This document shows, one piece after another, positions 49,966 through 61,131 of a stretch of DNA of 64,000 nucleotides. The stretch lies in NCBI GenBank assembly GCA_965240325.2, contig OZ251227.1, positions 3,224,001 to 3,288,000 on the forward strand, read 5' to 3'. Position 1 is the first letter of the stretch. Every line of letters starts with the position of its first letter. A program made the position numbers and the translations under genes. Source of the DNA: Rebecca billardiae RCC1528 (Eukaryota > Haptophyta). The notes beneath the pieces are model-generated. The model was not told the DNA's origin, did no database searches, and saw only the letters and a program-made list of their open reading frames with translations.

Positions 49966-50964
49966 TCACGCACGGTCGAGCCCGAGCCAAAAGCGCGCCT
50001 CCGACGACACCGCAGCGGCCGCGCTCGGCACTGCGGCGCCGACGCAGAAGATCGACTTCTCCAGCGCCGCATAGAGGTCGTCGTCGTCGTCAGCATCGTC
50101 GCTCTCCATCGGCGGGGGGGCACCGTGCGACTGGGCCGTGCGCGCCGTCGCGAGCTCACCGAAGAAGAGGGGCGGGCCGTCGCAGAGCAGCAGGGCCGCG
50201 TCCACTGACGCGTCCGCGGCCTCCGCGCAGGGGCCAGTGTGCGCGAGAGGACCGGCGTCGGGCACCTCGACGATGGAGGAGGTGGTGGCCGAAGGAGCGC
50301 TCGTGGTGGAGGCCGACGAGGCGGCCGCCCGCTTCGGCGGCATCGCGTGCGACGTGCGGCGGCAGTGGCGCACGAGCGTCTCGCGCGAGCCGAGCTTGGC
50401 GCCGCACGTCTCGCACGGGTACACGACGCCGCACGACTTGAGGTGCGTGGTGAGGTCCTCGCGCATGGCGTACGCCTTGTCGTCGCAGCGCGTGCAGCGG
50501 TGGCGCTTGATGCCCGTGTAGTGTTTGCGCATGTAGTGCTTCTTCGTCTGGTACTTGCTCGGGCACTTTTTCGCGCAGACGGGGCAGTCCACCGGCTCGT
50601 CCCAGCGCGCGTCAGATATGCCCTCGAACTGCTCAAACTCGACCGGCGCGAGCTGGCCGACGGCGTGGTGGGGCACGGGCTCGAGGAGGGGCACGTCGAT
50701 CGGCGCCGGCGCCCGGAAGCGCGCGGACGGCGGCGAGGGCACGGGCGTCGGGGGCTGGGTGGAGAAGGTACCCATCCGCGGGGCCGCCGCGGCGGGCGCA
50801 AAGAAGAGCGCCGCCTGTGGCGGTGCCGAGGAAGGCGCGCCCACGATGAGGCCGCCGCGCGGGACGTGGCCGAGGGCGAGGGTGGCGTGGTAGTATGCTG
50901 CGGCCTGGAGCGCTGCGTGCGCACGCCGGGCCTCCTGCTCGAGGATGTGGAGCGTGAGGCTCAT
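49966..50964 (-). CDS. C2H2-type zinc-finger protein
   Basis: 332 residues from the ATG at 50964; another in-frame ATG at 51087 would add 41 residues. Three zinc-finger units follow each other: CPVCAKKC...HYMRKH, CTRCDDKAYAMREDLTTHLKSC (a C2HC variant), and CETCGAKLGSRETLVRHCRRTSH. The linkers are not the TGEKP type, and the arrangement resembles plant STOP1/WIP-like fingers. Flanks are Pro/Ala- and Ser-rich, with an acidic MESDDADDDDDLYAALEKS motif near the C terminus that could be an activation or interaction segment. A nuclear DNA-binding regulator is likely; target unknown. Confidence 0.7.
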   Translation of the reverse strand: MSLTLHILEQEARRAHAALQAAAYYHATLALGHVPRGGLIVGAPSSAPPQAALFFAPAAAAPRMGTFSTQPPTPVPSPPSARFRAPAPIDVPLLEPVPHHAVGQLAPVEFEQFEGISDARWDEPVDCPVCAKKCPSKYQTKKHYMRKHYTGIKRHRCTRCDDKAYAMREDLTTHLKSCGVVYPCETCGAKLGSRETLVRHCRRTSHAMPPKRAAASSASTTSAPSATTSSIVEVPDAGPLAHTGPCAEAADASVDAALLLCDGPPLFFGELATARTAQSHGAPPPMESDDADDDDDLYAALEKSIFCVGAAVPSAAAAVSSEARFWLGLDRA

Positions 50965-51087
50965 CGTGACGGGTCGGAGTCGTCGTCGCTCTGAGTCTGC
51001 GGAAGAAGCCGAGCCGGGAGCGGGTACGATGAACGCGTTGTGTGCAGCTATTTGCTTGTGTGTGCGGGCGTGAATCGTCGGAATCAT

Positions 51088-51561
51088 CGCACCTTTCAAC
51101 TTGTTTATGCATACCCCGTTTGTAAATATTCCACTTCCGCCGCGGTACAGTTTACCTGTGTCGTTGAATCATAGAATGGATTTACCCTTATCAATGTGGC
51201 CAACGTGGGTCGGCGGCGGTGAAAATGTGAGAAAAGTGAAAAACCCTGCACACTTTTCCACTACAGCAAGCAAAGAAGATACCCAATAACCTGGAAGATA
51301 CCATTACATACAGCGATTATTGGTGCTATCAAAGACCCACAATTCGTACAAGGCCCAAAATCATCAAACTTCTTGAGATACAATCTCCGCAGATCCTGAC
51401 CGAGGAGCGGTGATCTCAGTATGGGGGTAGTCGTGATCGATATCGTCGTAGTGTCGTCCAGTGGCGGCTGGCGGGCTGGCTCTCAGCTTTAAGATCAGAC
51501 TACCGAGCGCTTGACGCCCAGCCATGCAGCTCCGATGGACGGCACGTCAGTCGGCGGTCAG
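51088..51561. other. Intergenic, AT-richer, no gene seen
   Basis: Between the zinc-finger gene (divergent side) and the 3' end of the TIR-like gene. No frame or repeat recognised. Confidence 0.4.
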
Positions 51562-54500
51562 TCAGTCGTCAGCGTCGATGCGCTCGTCGTGCGAGACGTG
51601 CGAGTACATGTGCGCACCGAGCAGCTCGACGGGCGCGAGCTCGCTGTGCTCGGGCAGCGCCGCCGGCTGCTTGCCCGCACTGCCGCGGTGCTGATGCGGC
51701 GGCGGCGCGCTCAGGCTCAGCTCCGGGGCGGAGCCGTTCAGCCGCGCGCGCGGCGCGCCGTCCGGCGCGTCCGGCACGGCCGCCGAGGGCAGGCTGCCGG
51801 CGCGCACGGGCGCGGGGCTGCCGTCGTCGCGAGGCGGCGTCGCGCTCGCGGTGGTGGTGGCCGAGCGCGACGAGCAGACGCACGAGGCGGAGCCGCGGGG
51901 CGAGCGCGCGCCAACCGCCGCCTCCGCCGCGGCGGGGCGCTCCACACTCCGCCGCCTCGGCGGCGGGCTCGGCGCCGGCCCGGGCGAGCCGCGCCGCCCG
52001 CCCAGGGGCGGTGAGCCGGAGTTGTGCCGCGTGGGCGTGCCGGAGCCGTGGCGCGAGACCGCGCTGAGCGCCGTGCTGCCCGTGCCCACGCGGCTGAGCA
52101 CCGAGACCGCGGAGGAGCGGCGCGAGGCGGGCTCGGAGCCCGACTCGGTGACGGCCGCGGACGCGCGTCGCGACGAGGCGCCGGAGGGCCGCGGGGAGCG
52201 GCGCATCGAGGTGATGCGGCCGAGCGCGGGCGCGACGAGCGCGCCGAGCTGCTCCTCGTCGAGCCCCGCCGCCGCGAGCTGCCGGCTCGCGCGCTCGGCA
52301 CGCTCCGCCCGCTCCGCCGCGCGCGCCGCCGCCGCCACCTGCATCTCACGCACGTCCGTGAGAACCGACCGCAGCCGCGCGCTGAAGCCCTCGAGTGAGC
52401 CAAACCCGGCCTCGATCACGCCGAGCAGCCGCTCCTCGTCGCACGCGATGCTTGCGTGCGCCTGCCGCACGTCGAAGGCGGCGATGTCCACCTTCGCCGG
52501 CGGGCGCGGGCTGCCGCCCTGCGCGCCGCCGCGCTCGGCGCCGCCGCTGCGCTGCAGTCCGCTCACCAGCCCAGCTGTGAGCCCTGAGCGCGCGCGGCGT
52601 GGCGAGACGGGCGGCGTGCCTTGATGCGCCGCGGGGTGGGCGGAGGCGGCGGCGCCGGCGGGCGCGCCGGGCCCGACGCTGCCGTGGCTGCTGCCCAGGC
52701 TGAGGCTGCTCGCGCTCGGCTGTAGAACGCGGATCCCAATCCCGGCGCACGGCCGCACGACCAAACGACCGATCGCGCCGGCGGCACGGCTCTCGGTGCG
52801 CGCGGCCGGCCGCGCGAGCCTGCCGCCCGGGCTGAGGTCGGCGCGGCTGCTACCGCCGGCGGCGGCGGCGTCTCGCTTGCGCGCGGACGAGCCGCCGCCG
52901 CCGCGCCCGCCGCTGCCGCTGCTGCCAAAGCTCGCCCCGCCAGCACCGGACTCTGCGCCGCCGTGCGCGCCGCCGGCGCCGTGCGCGCCGCCGCCGGCCG
53001 CCGCCTTCCCCGCGGCCGAGCCGCCGCCGCCGCTGCTCAGGTGTCCGCCGTGCGGCAGCGGCGCCGGCGTCGGCTGGTGCCGACTCGGCGGCTCGTCGTC
53101 GGGCACCGACACCTCCGCCGGAACAATCGCCGCCGGGATGTGCGCCGCCATAGCCGCAGGCCCGGTCGCCGAAGCCGCCGGCGCGCTCGCCGCCGCCGCC
53201 GAGCGCAACGTCTCCGCGGCGTGCGCGTGCGCCGCCGCCGCGGCAGCCTCCGTCGGCGCCGCCGCGTACTCGGGCGGCGTGGCGCTCCCGCCCGCACCGC
53301 CCGCGCTCCCGCCACCGCCGCTCGCGCTCGCGCGCGCGCTCGACGTCGCCGAGCCGCCGCCGGACGCGCCGCCGCCGCCGCCCGGCGGCGGCAGCAACGC
53401 CGCCGCGGCCGCGTCGTGGCCCTCCTGACCCAGCAGGTGGAGGTCAATATGGCGGACGTCGCCGCCCATCTCGATGAAGGCGAAGAGCTCGATCACGCAC
53501 CTGCGCGCAGGCGGCGCACGCGCGCGCGCGTCGGTGCGCGTCGACGCGCGCGAGCACGCTGGCTGGCGCAAGCGGCGCGCCGGGCGCGGCCGCGGCCGCG
53601 GCGGCGGACGCGCCGGGCGCGGCGGCGGCCGAGGCGGCGGCTTCGCACCAGAGGCGAGTGAGATAGGTCGGGCCAGCGAGCGCGACGAGCCGGTGGCACG
53701 CGCCCAGGAAGTAGGGGAGGCACGTCAGGTTGATGTCGAGGTCAGCCTGGTCAATACAATACTTGTCTGCGCGAATTGTTTTTGATTCATCATCGCGAAG
53801 AATTCGAGTCGGGCGGCGCGCCGGGCGCCGCGGGCGGGCGCGGAGGGCGGTGCGGGCATGGCACGCGCGCGCGGGGGAAGGCGGCGAGCGTCAGCGCACG
53901 CTCGCGCGCCGTCGGTCGGCATCGTCGCCACCACGCCCTCGTGGGGCGCGGCTGGCGGTCGGGCGCCATGCGTGTGGGTGTGCCGCCCGGTGCGTTGTGC
54001 GCTGCCCCCACCGCGCCGCGTGCCCCCGCCGCGCCGCGCCGCGGCGCGCGGGCGGCGCGCGGGCGGCGCCGGCCGCGTCGTCGCGTCGCGTCGCGGAGCG
54101 GGCGGGCGGTGCGGTGCGGTGGTGTGCGGCGTGGTGGTGGTGTGGTGCGGTGCCGTGTGGTGTGCGGGCGGGCACGCCGCTGTGGTGGTGTGCCGCGTGG
54201 GCCGCGCACCGATCCAAAGCAACGCCGACCGACCGTGCACTCGGCGAAACGCGGCCGCCCAGCGCGTCAAGGCTTCGTACTTTTGGTCGGGGTCGTCGTG
54301 CCAGGAGTGGCTGCGCCGCGCGCGCGCGCACCCGCACACACCGCGCGCGCGAAGGGTGCGCACGATGAGAAGAAGCGTGCGTGAGTCCAGGGGCACGAAC
54401 CAACCAAGCAGGCAGGCGCGCGGCGCGCGCGCGCGGCCATAACCCTAACCCTAACCCTAGCGCGCGGCCAAAAGGGGCGGCGCGGGTCGAGTGTGCCGCC

Positions 54501-55777
54501 GTGCGGGCGCGCACCTGACAAACGCCTGCTCGGCGCGCCGGCGCGCGTGTCGCAGAGCGCGGCACGTGGGCAATGGTGGCGGGCGGGCGGCGCGGCGCGG
54601 TCAGCGGAGAGCGTGCGCGCGAAAGCGAAAACGCGCGCGCGCGCTCGCAGCCACTCAGAGCTTTCCCCCGCTGGCGGCGCGAGGAGCGCGGGGGCGCGGC
54701 GCGCACGTCCACGTCGCCGATGGCCGCGGGCTGCGTGAGCGCGAAGAGCGAGCGGTCCGGCTTGTTGTCGCGCAGGTGCGCCAGCGCGACGAACTCGGCG
54801 GAGACGCAGCGAAAGCGCGGGACCGCCAGTGCCTCGATTTGCGCGACGCCGCGGCCGCCGATCAACTCAGCAACGCCAGCGGCGGCGGAGAGTCGCTCGC
54901 CGCGCCTGGCGAGCCAGGCCATCACGGCGCGGCGGTGCGCGGGCTGCAGCGTGCGCACACCCAGCGCGAGGAGCACGCCGAAGAGCGCCGCGCGCACCGC
55001 GTCCGCCGCCGTCGGCACGCCGCCGCACAGGGCCGCAATCGGCGGCACCACATTCAGCGCCCCAAACCCGACCATAACCCAACCGACGGAGCGCCAGAGG
55101 GCGGCGAGCGGCGCGGCGTGGACGCGCGCGGCGCGCGCGAGGAAGAGCGCCGCGGAGAAGTTGCACGCCACCTTGAGGCCCTCGCACGCCGCCTCCACCG
55201 CCATCAGCCAGCACGGCACCGCCAGACTGTGGTGGTGGGCAAGGACGGTGAGCGTCGCGTGCGCGCGCGCGCCCGCGCGCGCACACGCGAGCGAGGCGGC
55301 GGTGTACGGCAGCAGGAAGGAGATGAAGCCGAAGAGGCCGAAGCCCAGGTTCACCGGGATCAGCGCGATCATCACGCCGCGCGCCAGCTGCACGTTCGAC
55401 GGCAGCAGCGAGTGCAGGACAGCCAGCACGCCGACCGGCGCAAGCAGCGAGCAGCCGAGCAGCGCGGCGAGCCGGTCGAGTCCGGAGAGTCCGGTGAGCG
55501 GCGAGAGGGTGACGGCGAGGGCGATGGCCGAGGCGAAGAGCGAGACCACGCCGAACGCGCGCATCGGCCACTGCACCGCCAGCGAGAAGGTGCGCCCGCT
55601 CGCCCTCGCCATGTCGAGCCGCGAGCGCAGCGCCGCCGCGTCGGACGGCGTGCGCGGCCGGCGGGTGGGCGAGCTGAAGGAGGAGCGGCTGCCTTCTCTC
55701 GTGCTGCCCTTCGTCTCGGGCGCCACCCGCGCGCGGCTGGGCCGCGCGGAGTGCGCGCCGTGCGGCCCCGCCTCCAT
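51562..55777 (-). CDS. Multi-pass membrane protein with TIR-like domain
   Basis: Exons I can place on the minus strand are 55777-54707, 54310-54210, 53766-53649 and 53500-51562. The first encodes about six or seven hydrophobic helices, ending FALTQPAAIGDVD. The others encode HSWHDDPDQKYEALTRW, then LWIDKYCIDQADLDINLTCLPYFLGACHR, then TYLTRLWCVIELFAFIEMGGD; all three junctions between these exons are in phase and read perfectly. The layout (SHSW, LWxDK-CID, RLWC-x-IELF) resembles TIR-fold modules. A conserved motif FDVRQAHA...LLGVIEAGFGSLEGF follows, then a long Ser/Gly/Pro-rich tail. The joint between the first and second placed exons does not fit directly (missing two bases mod 3), so a small exon in 54311-54706 is likely. 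Confidence 0.6.
54440..54459. repeat. Interstitial telomere-type repeat (CCCTAA)3
   Basis: TAACCCTAACCCTAACCCTA lies inside the probable intron between the membrane exon and the TIR-like exon of the preceding entry. Confidence 0.85.
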
Positions 55778-56364
55778 CGCGGTACCCGGCTGGCCCTTTT
55801 GCCACCCCCCGCGCGCGCCTGCCAAACACAATTGCGCCACGGCAGGCCGTTACTTAGACCAGCGGATGATTAAAGTATGATGAATAGGCGGCGGGTAGTT
55901 TGTGGGGGTACCGTACCATGATATGTATGTATTGGCGGTAATACGTTTGCGCAGCGGTTTGGGGGCCGGCAAAGGCTCGGAGGAGTTTGCACACAGCACG
56001 ACTCTGCACTTCGGCCAGGCGTCGAAGCAGCGAATATTCGAGCTGGAGAGCAGATCCCTGATCCCTGATCCCTGTTTGTGCATCAAACATGCACGCGGAG
56101 GCAGGCGAGATTGACGCCCGCTTTGTTACGACGCTCGTGGCGGCGGCTGGCGCTGCGGCGTCGTCCAGGGTGCGCTTCGTCCGCTGCTGCGGCAGCTCCT
56201 CGTCGTCCAAGTCGTCGCCCGGGGACGAGTCTCGGTCCTCGTGGAGCGGGGCAGCAGGGACGGGCGTGGGTGCAGCGGTCGGCGCCAGGCACGCCGCCTT
56301 GCGCGCCTGGCGTTCCTTGACGGCGCGGCTCGTCGAGGAGCGACGGCTCGAGCTATGCTTTTAA
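55778..56364. other. Intergenic with a possible exon on the minus strand
   Basis: A minus-strand frame open from about 56362 to 55854 has a charged, nuclear-type composition ([18 protein letters not shown], then acidic SPGDDLDDEELPQQ, then KRTLDD). It has no ATG before MFDAQTG at about 56093. It may be an exon of a gene whose start I cannot see, beginning right next to the dispersed repeat at 56365. No family recognised. Confidence 0.3.
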
Positions 56365-56436
56365 TTAACGTGCACACTTGGTTAAGGCGTGACTGACGCC
56401 ATCCAACGCACTGCACAAAGACACCGCCACAAAACA
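56365..56436 (-). repeat. Dispersed ~70-bp repeat, copy 3 (inverted)
   Basis: The minus strand reads GTGGCGGTGTCTTTGTGCAG, GGATGGCGTCAGTCACGCC, CCAAGTGTGCACGTTAA, matching 2969-3050 and 5632-5710. This copy is 50 kb away from the duplicated unit. Confidence 0.75.
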
Positions 56437-56843
56437 GACCGGCGCAGGCAGGTGACGGGGGCGCGTTGCCTGCGCACCTAATGAGACATCGAGGCAGCCA
56501 TAACGGAACCGGGCCGGCCCCGCGCTCGCTCGGAGGCACGCGCTCGAGAGCGCGCTCTGACACCACATGGGCGGAGTGGTTGGAGAGTGCTGTACCTATA
56601 GATGTTGTATCCCAGCCACCTCGGCGAGAGTCGGACATATTTGCCGATCGCTGTTTCGGACGACGGCGCCGACGCTACGGCGCCCGCGGGAACCGGGGCC
56701 ACGGTCTCAGTCTGCCCCCGCACCGGCTCGTCATTGGCGCCGAGTGGGCCTGGGGCGCATACGTAGTACGGGCACACAGCTCTTGCCTGCTTGCTAATCA
56801 TTGTCCGTGCAGCCCATCTGATTGCACACGTACGGGCTGCCCA
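56437..56843. other. Intergenic, no gene seen
   Basis: The 3' side of the MFS-type gene. Only short frames without resemblance to known proteins. Confidence 0.35.
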
Positions 56844-58499
56844 TCAGTGAACCTCGCCATCATTGAAGACAGCGTCAATCGCGTCCTCGCGGATGGCATC
56901 GCGTCTCGCCTCTGCCTGTGACTTGAGCGCGTCGGCAAAGCGTAGCGCCCAAATCGTGCGATCGATGGAGCGCTTCCACCGATCGCCCGCATCATCGCTC
57001 GAGCTGCGACGCCTTCGCCGCAGCGCGAGAGACGCCCCGACAAAGGCCGTGAAGGACAGCACCTGCAGCCCGCACACATACCAGTACGCTGCGGTCGCCC
57101 CCGCGCTCGCATACACCAGGGTCGCCACGCCGCCGAGAAACTTCGCCAGCCCAGACTCGAACAGCTTGAGGAGTGCGACGAGGTGCTCCTTCTGCACCTG
57201 CTTCTCCTCGTCGAGCAGCTTCCCCGTCAGCGTCTTCGTGACGACCGTGAGGAGGAGCACACTCTGCGGCACGAGCATGGCCGGCAGCAGCACAGTCGGG
57301 GCGGAGAGCGGCAAGGCGGCTGCGACCACCGCCGGCGCGAGCACGAGCGCAAAGCCGACCATCGCCGAGCGGAAGAGGTCGAGCCGCTCGACGAGTGCGG
57401 GCACGGCGCGCGCGAAGAGCAGACCAACCACCAGCCCTGCGAGCATCACCGCGCCAACAAGCGTCGGGCTGAGCCTCAGCAGGTCGAACGCCGTCAGCGC
57501 GGCGAGGCTGACATATGCGAGGCTCATCGAGCCAAACGCAAGCGAGAGGGCGACGAGCGAGGCGACGGCTGGGTGGATGAGCGCGCGCAGCGCGGCCCAG
57601 CGCGCCTCTTTGACCGGCGCAGTCAATGGCGCCGCGTTGGAGTGCGCTGCTCCCCGCTGCGCCTCCGCGTCGTGCGCAGTCTGCGCTTGCTGCGTCTCGG
57701 CCGTGGGCGGCGACGCAGCGGCGCCCTTGGTCGTGCCCTGCGGCTCGATGACCACCTCCTCAGCGTCGGCTGAGCGCGCACTCGCTCCGGGCTTGTCCGG
57801 CTCGGGCGCCGCCCGAGTGCCATCTTTGCGCGCGCGACCGGCGCGCACGAGCGCCGTGCCGACCGCCAGGAGCGCTGCAAGTCCACTGATCGCGGCGAGG
57901 AGGCCGGTGACCCCCATCCAGCCGAGCCAGCCGTAGACCATGAAGAGGCCGAGACCAGAGAGCTTCCCCAGCAGCTTGGACCAGGCGATCAACGCGAATG
58001 CGCGTCCGAACTTGGCCTTGAGCGCCTTCTTCGCCTGCTTGGCTGACAGGCCTTGATCGGCCTTCTCCAGCGCCACCTCGAAGATGACGAGATCGATCAA
58101 GACGCCCGTCGGGAGCGCGCCCTGCGCGCCGCGGAGCAGGATCAGCGTGAGCGGGTTGGGCACGAAGACGAGGCCCACCATCGTGGCGAAGAGTAGACTC
58201 TGGTTCACGGCGAGCGAGACACGTGCGCCGATGCGCTTGGCCAGGCCCGCCCACACGAATGTCGTGAACATCGGGAGCGTGTTCTTCGCGATGATGGCGC
58301 CCGCTACCGAGGTGAGCGGCCAGCCGCGCTCGATGACGAGCAACGGGAGCATGAGCATGATCGCATTGCTCTTGGCCTGAATGCCGAACTTGCTCACCGC
58401 CGCGACGACGACGCTCGCAGGCGGGTATTGCCTGCCGGGCTTCATCACAGTCTGGCTTGGATGGTCGGACACCCTTGGCGCTGCGCGAGAGACGCGCAT
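56844..58499 (-). CDS. Major-facilitator-type membrane transporter
   Basis: Single exon, 551 residues from the first ATG (58499); a second ATG at 58445 is equally possible. There are about twelve hydrophobic helices, split into two halves by a 90-residue hydrophilic loop (about 220-310, Ala/Glu/Lys-rich). The first half contains a LAKRIGARVSLAVNQSLL segment like the MFS loop 2-3 motif. A short charged tail (RRRRRSSSDD...) follows the last helix. Substrate cannot be inferred. No close subfamily signature is visible, so this is a structural rather than functional call. Confidence 0.65.
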   Translation of the reverse strand: MRVSRAAPRVSDHPSQTVMKPGRQYPPASVVVAAVSKFGIQAKSNAIMLMLPLLVIERGWPLTSVAGAIIAKNTLPMFTTFVWAGLAKRIGARVSLAVNQSLLFATMVGLVFVPNPLTLILLRGAQGALPTGVLIDLVIFEVALEKADQGLSAKQAKKALKAKFGRAFALIAWSKLLGKLSGLGLFMVYGWLGWMGVTGLLAAISGLAALLAVGTALVRAGRARKDGTRAAPEPDKPGASARSADAEEVVIEPQGTTKGAAASPPTAETQQAQTAHDAEAQRGAAHSNAAPLTAPVKEARWAALRALIHPAVASLVALSLAFGSMSLAYVSLAALTAFDLLRLSPTLVGAVMLAGLVVGLLFARAVPALVERLDLFRSAMVGFALVLAPAVVAAALPLSAPTVLLPAMLVPQSVLLLTVVTKTLTGKLLDEEKQVQKEHLVALLKLFESGLAKFLGGVATLVYASAGATAAYWYVCGLQVLSFTAFVGASLALRRRRRSSSDDAGDRWKRSIDRTIWALRFADALKSQAEARRDAIREDAIDAVFNDGEVH

Positions 58500-59197
58500 A
58501 TTATTTGAGATCCCTCGAGCTCGCGCGGGAACAGGCGAGGGCGGCCATGGCCGCGCGCCAAGCGCAGCGTCGACGATGCCAGCGATGTGTCAGAGGGTGC
58601 CGCGCTGCCGGCAAAGGCACTTCTGCGCCAGCGCAAATGCGCCGTCATTGTCGCTGACGAAGACGAGCCCAAATATTCTTCGGACGAGCAGAGTCCGCCC
58701 ACGACGCGTAGCCTGGGCGTGTGGTTTGGCGTTCGCATGTGCCTGAGCGGCCTGACGACGCTGAGTTCAGGGCGGCCGTCGAGTCGAGCGTGCGTGCACA
58801 TGTGGTATCAGTCATCGGCACTGGCGTAAGGCAAGCTGCCGTCGTCTACAGCACGGGCTTAGCGGGGTTAGTACGACAGTAGCGCGTGCTCTTTATAGCT
58901 CTACCGTAGGACTAGGCGCATCCGTGTCCGTGAGACCGTGAGTGACGTGTGACAGAGTATTCTGACCGTTGCGAGAGTAGCTCTTAGGCGATGGACAAGA
59001 TCGCACAGGGGTGCTCTGGGTCGATGCAGGGGGGCATCGGGGCCTCCGGTCGACCCGTCCGCCGATCCGATCGCGGACTGCTGCTAATATGATGGCCCCG
59101 GAGCAATGGCTCGTGAGCTCTTCAGTGTCATCCGCTGGGCACCGCACATCACGGCTGCACGGCACACGGCTCGTCAGCGGCGCGCGGGAGAAGCTGT
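58500..59197. other. Intergenic, no gene seen
   Basis: 698 bp with short frames only. An AATAAT stretch immediately upstream of the MFS-type ATG (58500-58506, minus orientation) could be core promoter. Confidence 0.35.
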
Positions 59198-60871
59198 TCA
59201 CTCGGTCTCGGGCACGGTCCATTCCCACTCTGCGCCGCTCGCGGCGCTCGCGGCGCTCGCGCACTTCGCGACGGGCGGCGGTGCCTGGCCGTGCGGCGTG
59301 CTGGGCTTGGAGCCGCCCGACCTCGAGTGCGGCCCCGAGGCCGACGCGGCCCCGCCCACCACGCCGAACATGCCATCGCCGATCCCGCCCTCGGCGCCCG
59401 GCTTGCCGAGCGGCGTGCCGCCTGCGACCGAGGGCGTGGCCGCCGGCTTGACGGCGCGCGCAAACTCCTGCGCGAGGAGCAGCCGCTCGGTGGCGGGGAG
59501 CTCGGCGAAGAGCTTGCGCACCACGTCGATCCCGCGCTTGTTCGCCTCCGCCCGCGCCTTTGCCGCGTCGAGCCGCGCCTCGTTCAGCGCGTCCTCGCGC
59601 TCGCTCAGCTCGCGGCGCAGGGTTTGTAGCCGCGTGGTGAGCTCCCGGACTTGTGACTCCAGGACTCGGATGGTGGACTCCATCTGCTCGTTGAGCTCCT
59701 CGGCGCCGAGCGAGCGGATGCGCACGAGCTCCTTCTGCCACGCGCCCACCACGCGCATCAGCTGCGCGTCGCGCGCCTGCGCCACGCCCGCCGCCTCGGC
59801 CGCCTGCTTGTGGACGCGCGCGACCTGCTCCTCGAGTTGTGCCGAGCGCCGGCTGACGCGGTCGCAGCGCGCAAACCACGGCTCCATGTCGACGAGGTAG
59901 ACGGAGACGGCCTCGGTCGGGTCGGTGGGCAGCGCGTGCGCGTCGGCGTACACGCAGCCCAGGATCTCGCGCCACAGCGGCAGCAGCAGCTCCTCGTAAC
60001 GGCCGAACAGCCGGATAATCCGCTCGAAGACGTGGCAGACACTCGCGCAGTGCACCGGGTGCGGGCGCTGCAGATCGGTCGTCATCAGCTCGGCCTCGTG
60101 CAGCCGGAGCTGGGCGTAGACGGAGACGGCGGAGTACGACTTCTCCTCGTCGTCCCACCCGCTGCGCCCACGCGCGCGCGCGCGCGCGCGCACGGTCGGG
60201 TCGGGGCGGACGCCCGCGCGCGTCAGCCCGAGGCATGCCTATGCCTGGGTTTGGGCGCGGCCGCGCGCTTCGCAGCGGCGCGCGCGCGCGCGCTCTCACC
60301 GCATCCACTCGTGCAAGATGTCCCGAAGCATCTCTGTCTGCACGGAGGGCTCCTTGACAAAGTCCTTGACGGCGGACGAGCCGATCAGCGCGGCGAGCGC
60401 GCGGTTCGACGACGAGCCCCGCCGCGCGTGCGGGCCCTGGCCGCCGCCGGCCGCGCGGCGCGCAGGCTGGCGCGGCTTGCGCGAAGGGTCGCCGCCACTC
60501 GCTGACGAGCTCGGCCGCTGCGAGCCGTCGAGGAGGGCGCTCGACGTGCGCAGCTGCGGCGTGCTGGTGGACGGCCGGCCCGGCGAGTGCTGGCTCCACG
60601 CGCTCGGCTGGCCCAGCAGGCTGCCGCTGCCGGAGAAGGCACTCGTCGACGGCCGCTGCAGCGCATCCGCCGCCGCGACCGCTGCCGCCGGCCGGCGCGT
60701 GATCGCGTACGAGGTGGACGCGCGCACGTCGGGCGAGCGGATGCGTGGGAGGCCGCCGGGCGAGCCCGCGGGCAGCGGCGCGGTCTGCAGCCGCTGCTGC
60801 TCGCCCGCCGCGGCGCCGAGCGAGCCGTATGGCGGCGACCGCGCGGTCGACATCCTGGATCCGGCGCTCAT
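59198..60871 (-). CDS. TSNAXIP1-like coiled-coil protein
   Basis: Exons on the minus strand are 60871-60300 and 60161-59198; the 138-bp intron (GTGAGA...GCGCAG) joins LHEWMR to GWDDEEKSYSAVSVYAQLRLHE in phase. The protein has 511 residues. The first exon is Ser/Pro-rich and ends VQTEMLRDILHEWMR. The second has HPVHCASVCHVFERIIRLFGRYEELLLPLWREIL, similar to the N-terminal region of translin-associated factor X-interacting protein 1. A coiled coil (about 280-400) and a Gly/Ser/Pro-rich end follow. TSNAXIP1-type proteins associate with flagella in other eukaryotes. The assignment rests on one segment, so treat it as tentative. Confidence 0.5.
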
Positions 60872-61131
60872 GGCCGCCCTCCGCCGCGAAAATACAAAGC
60901 GCGTAACGTTCCCTCTGGAAACAGCGAGCTGCTTTTTTTATATCGCTTTTGATCATAAAATTTATTTCGCGATGCTGAATTTGCTCGATGACAACAAATA
61001 CTGTACGAACACGCATGCGCAGCGTGCGGCCCCTAGCCAGGAAGTTGCACACACTGTTACGCGACACAGGATCAACAAGGAGCACGGCGCGGCCCAAGGG
61101 TAGGGCGCGCGCGCACCCGCGAGGCAGCCCC
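60872..61131. other. Intergenic, AT-rich upstream region
   Basis: 260 bp upstream of the coiled-coil gene. 60930-61010 is AT-rich (TTTTTTTATATCGC, AAAATTTATTTCG). A possible promoter. Confidence 0.35.

Noticed and set aside
58893-61097. 734-codon minus-strand frame
   Set aside because: It is out of phase with the conserved HPVHCASVCHVFERIIRLFGRY segment and passes through the intron; the spliced 511-residue model is better.
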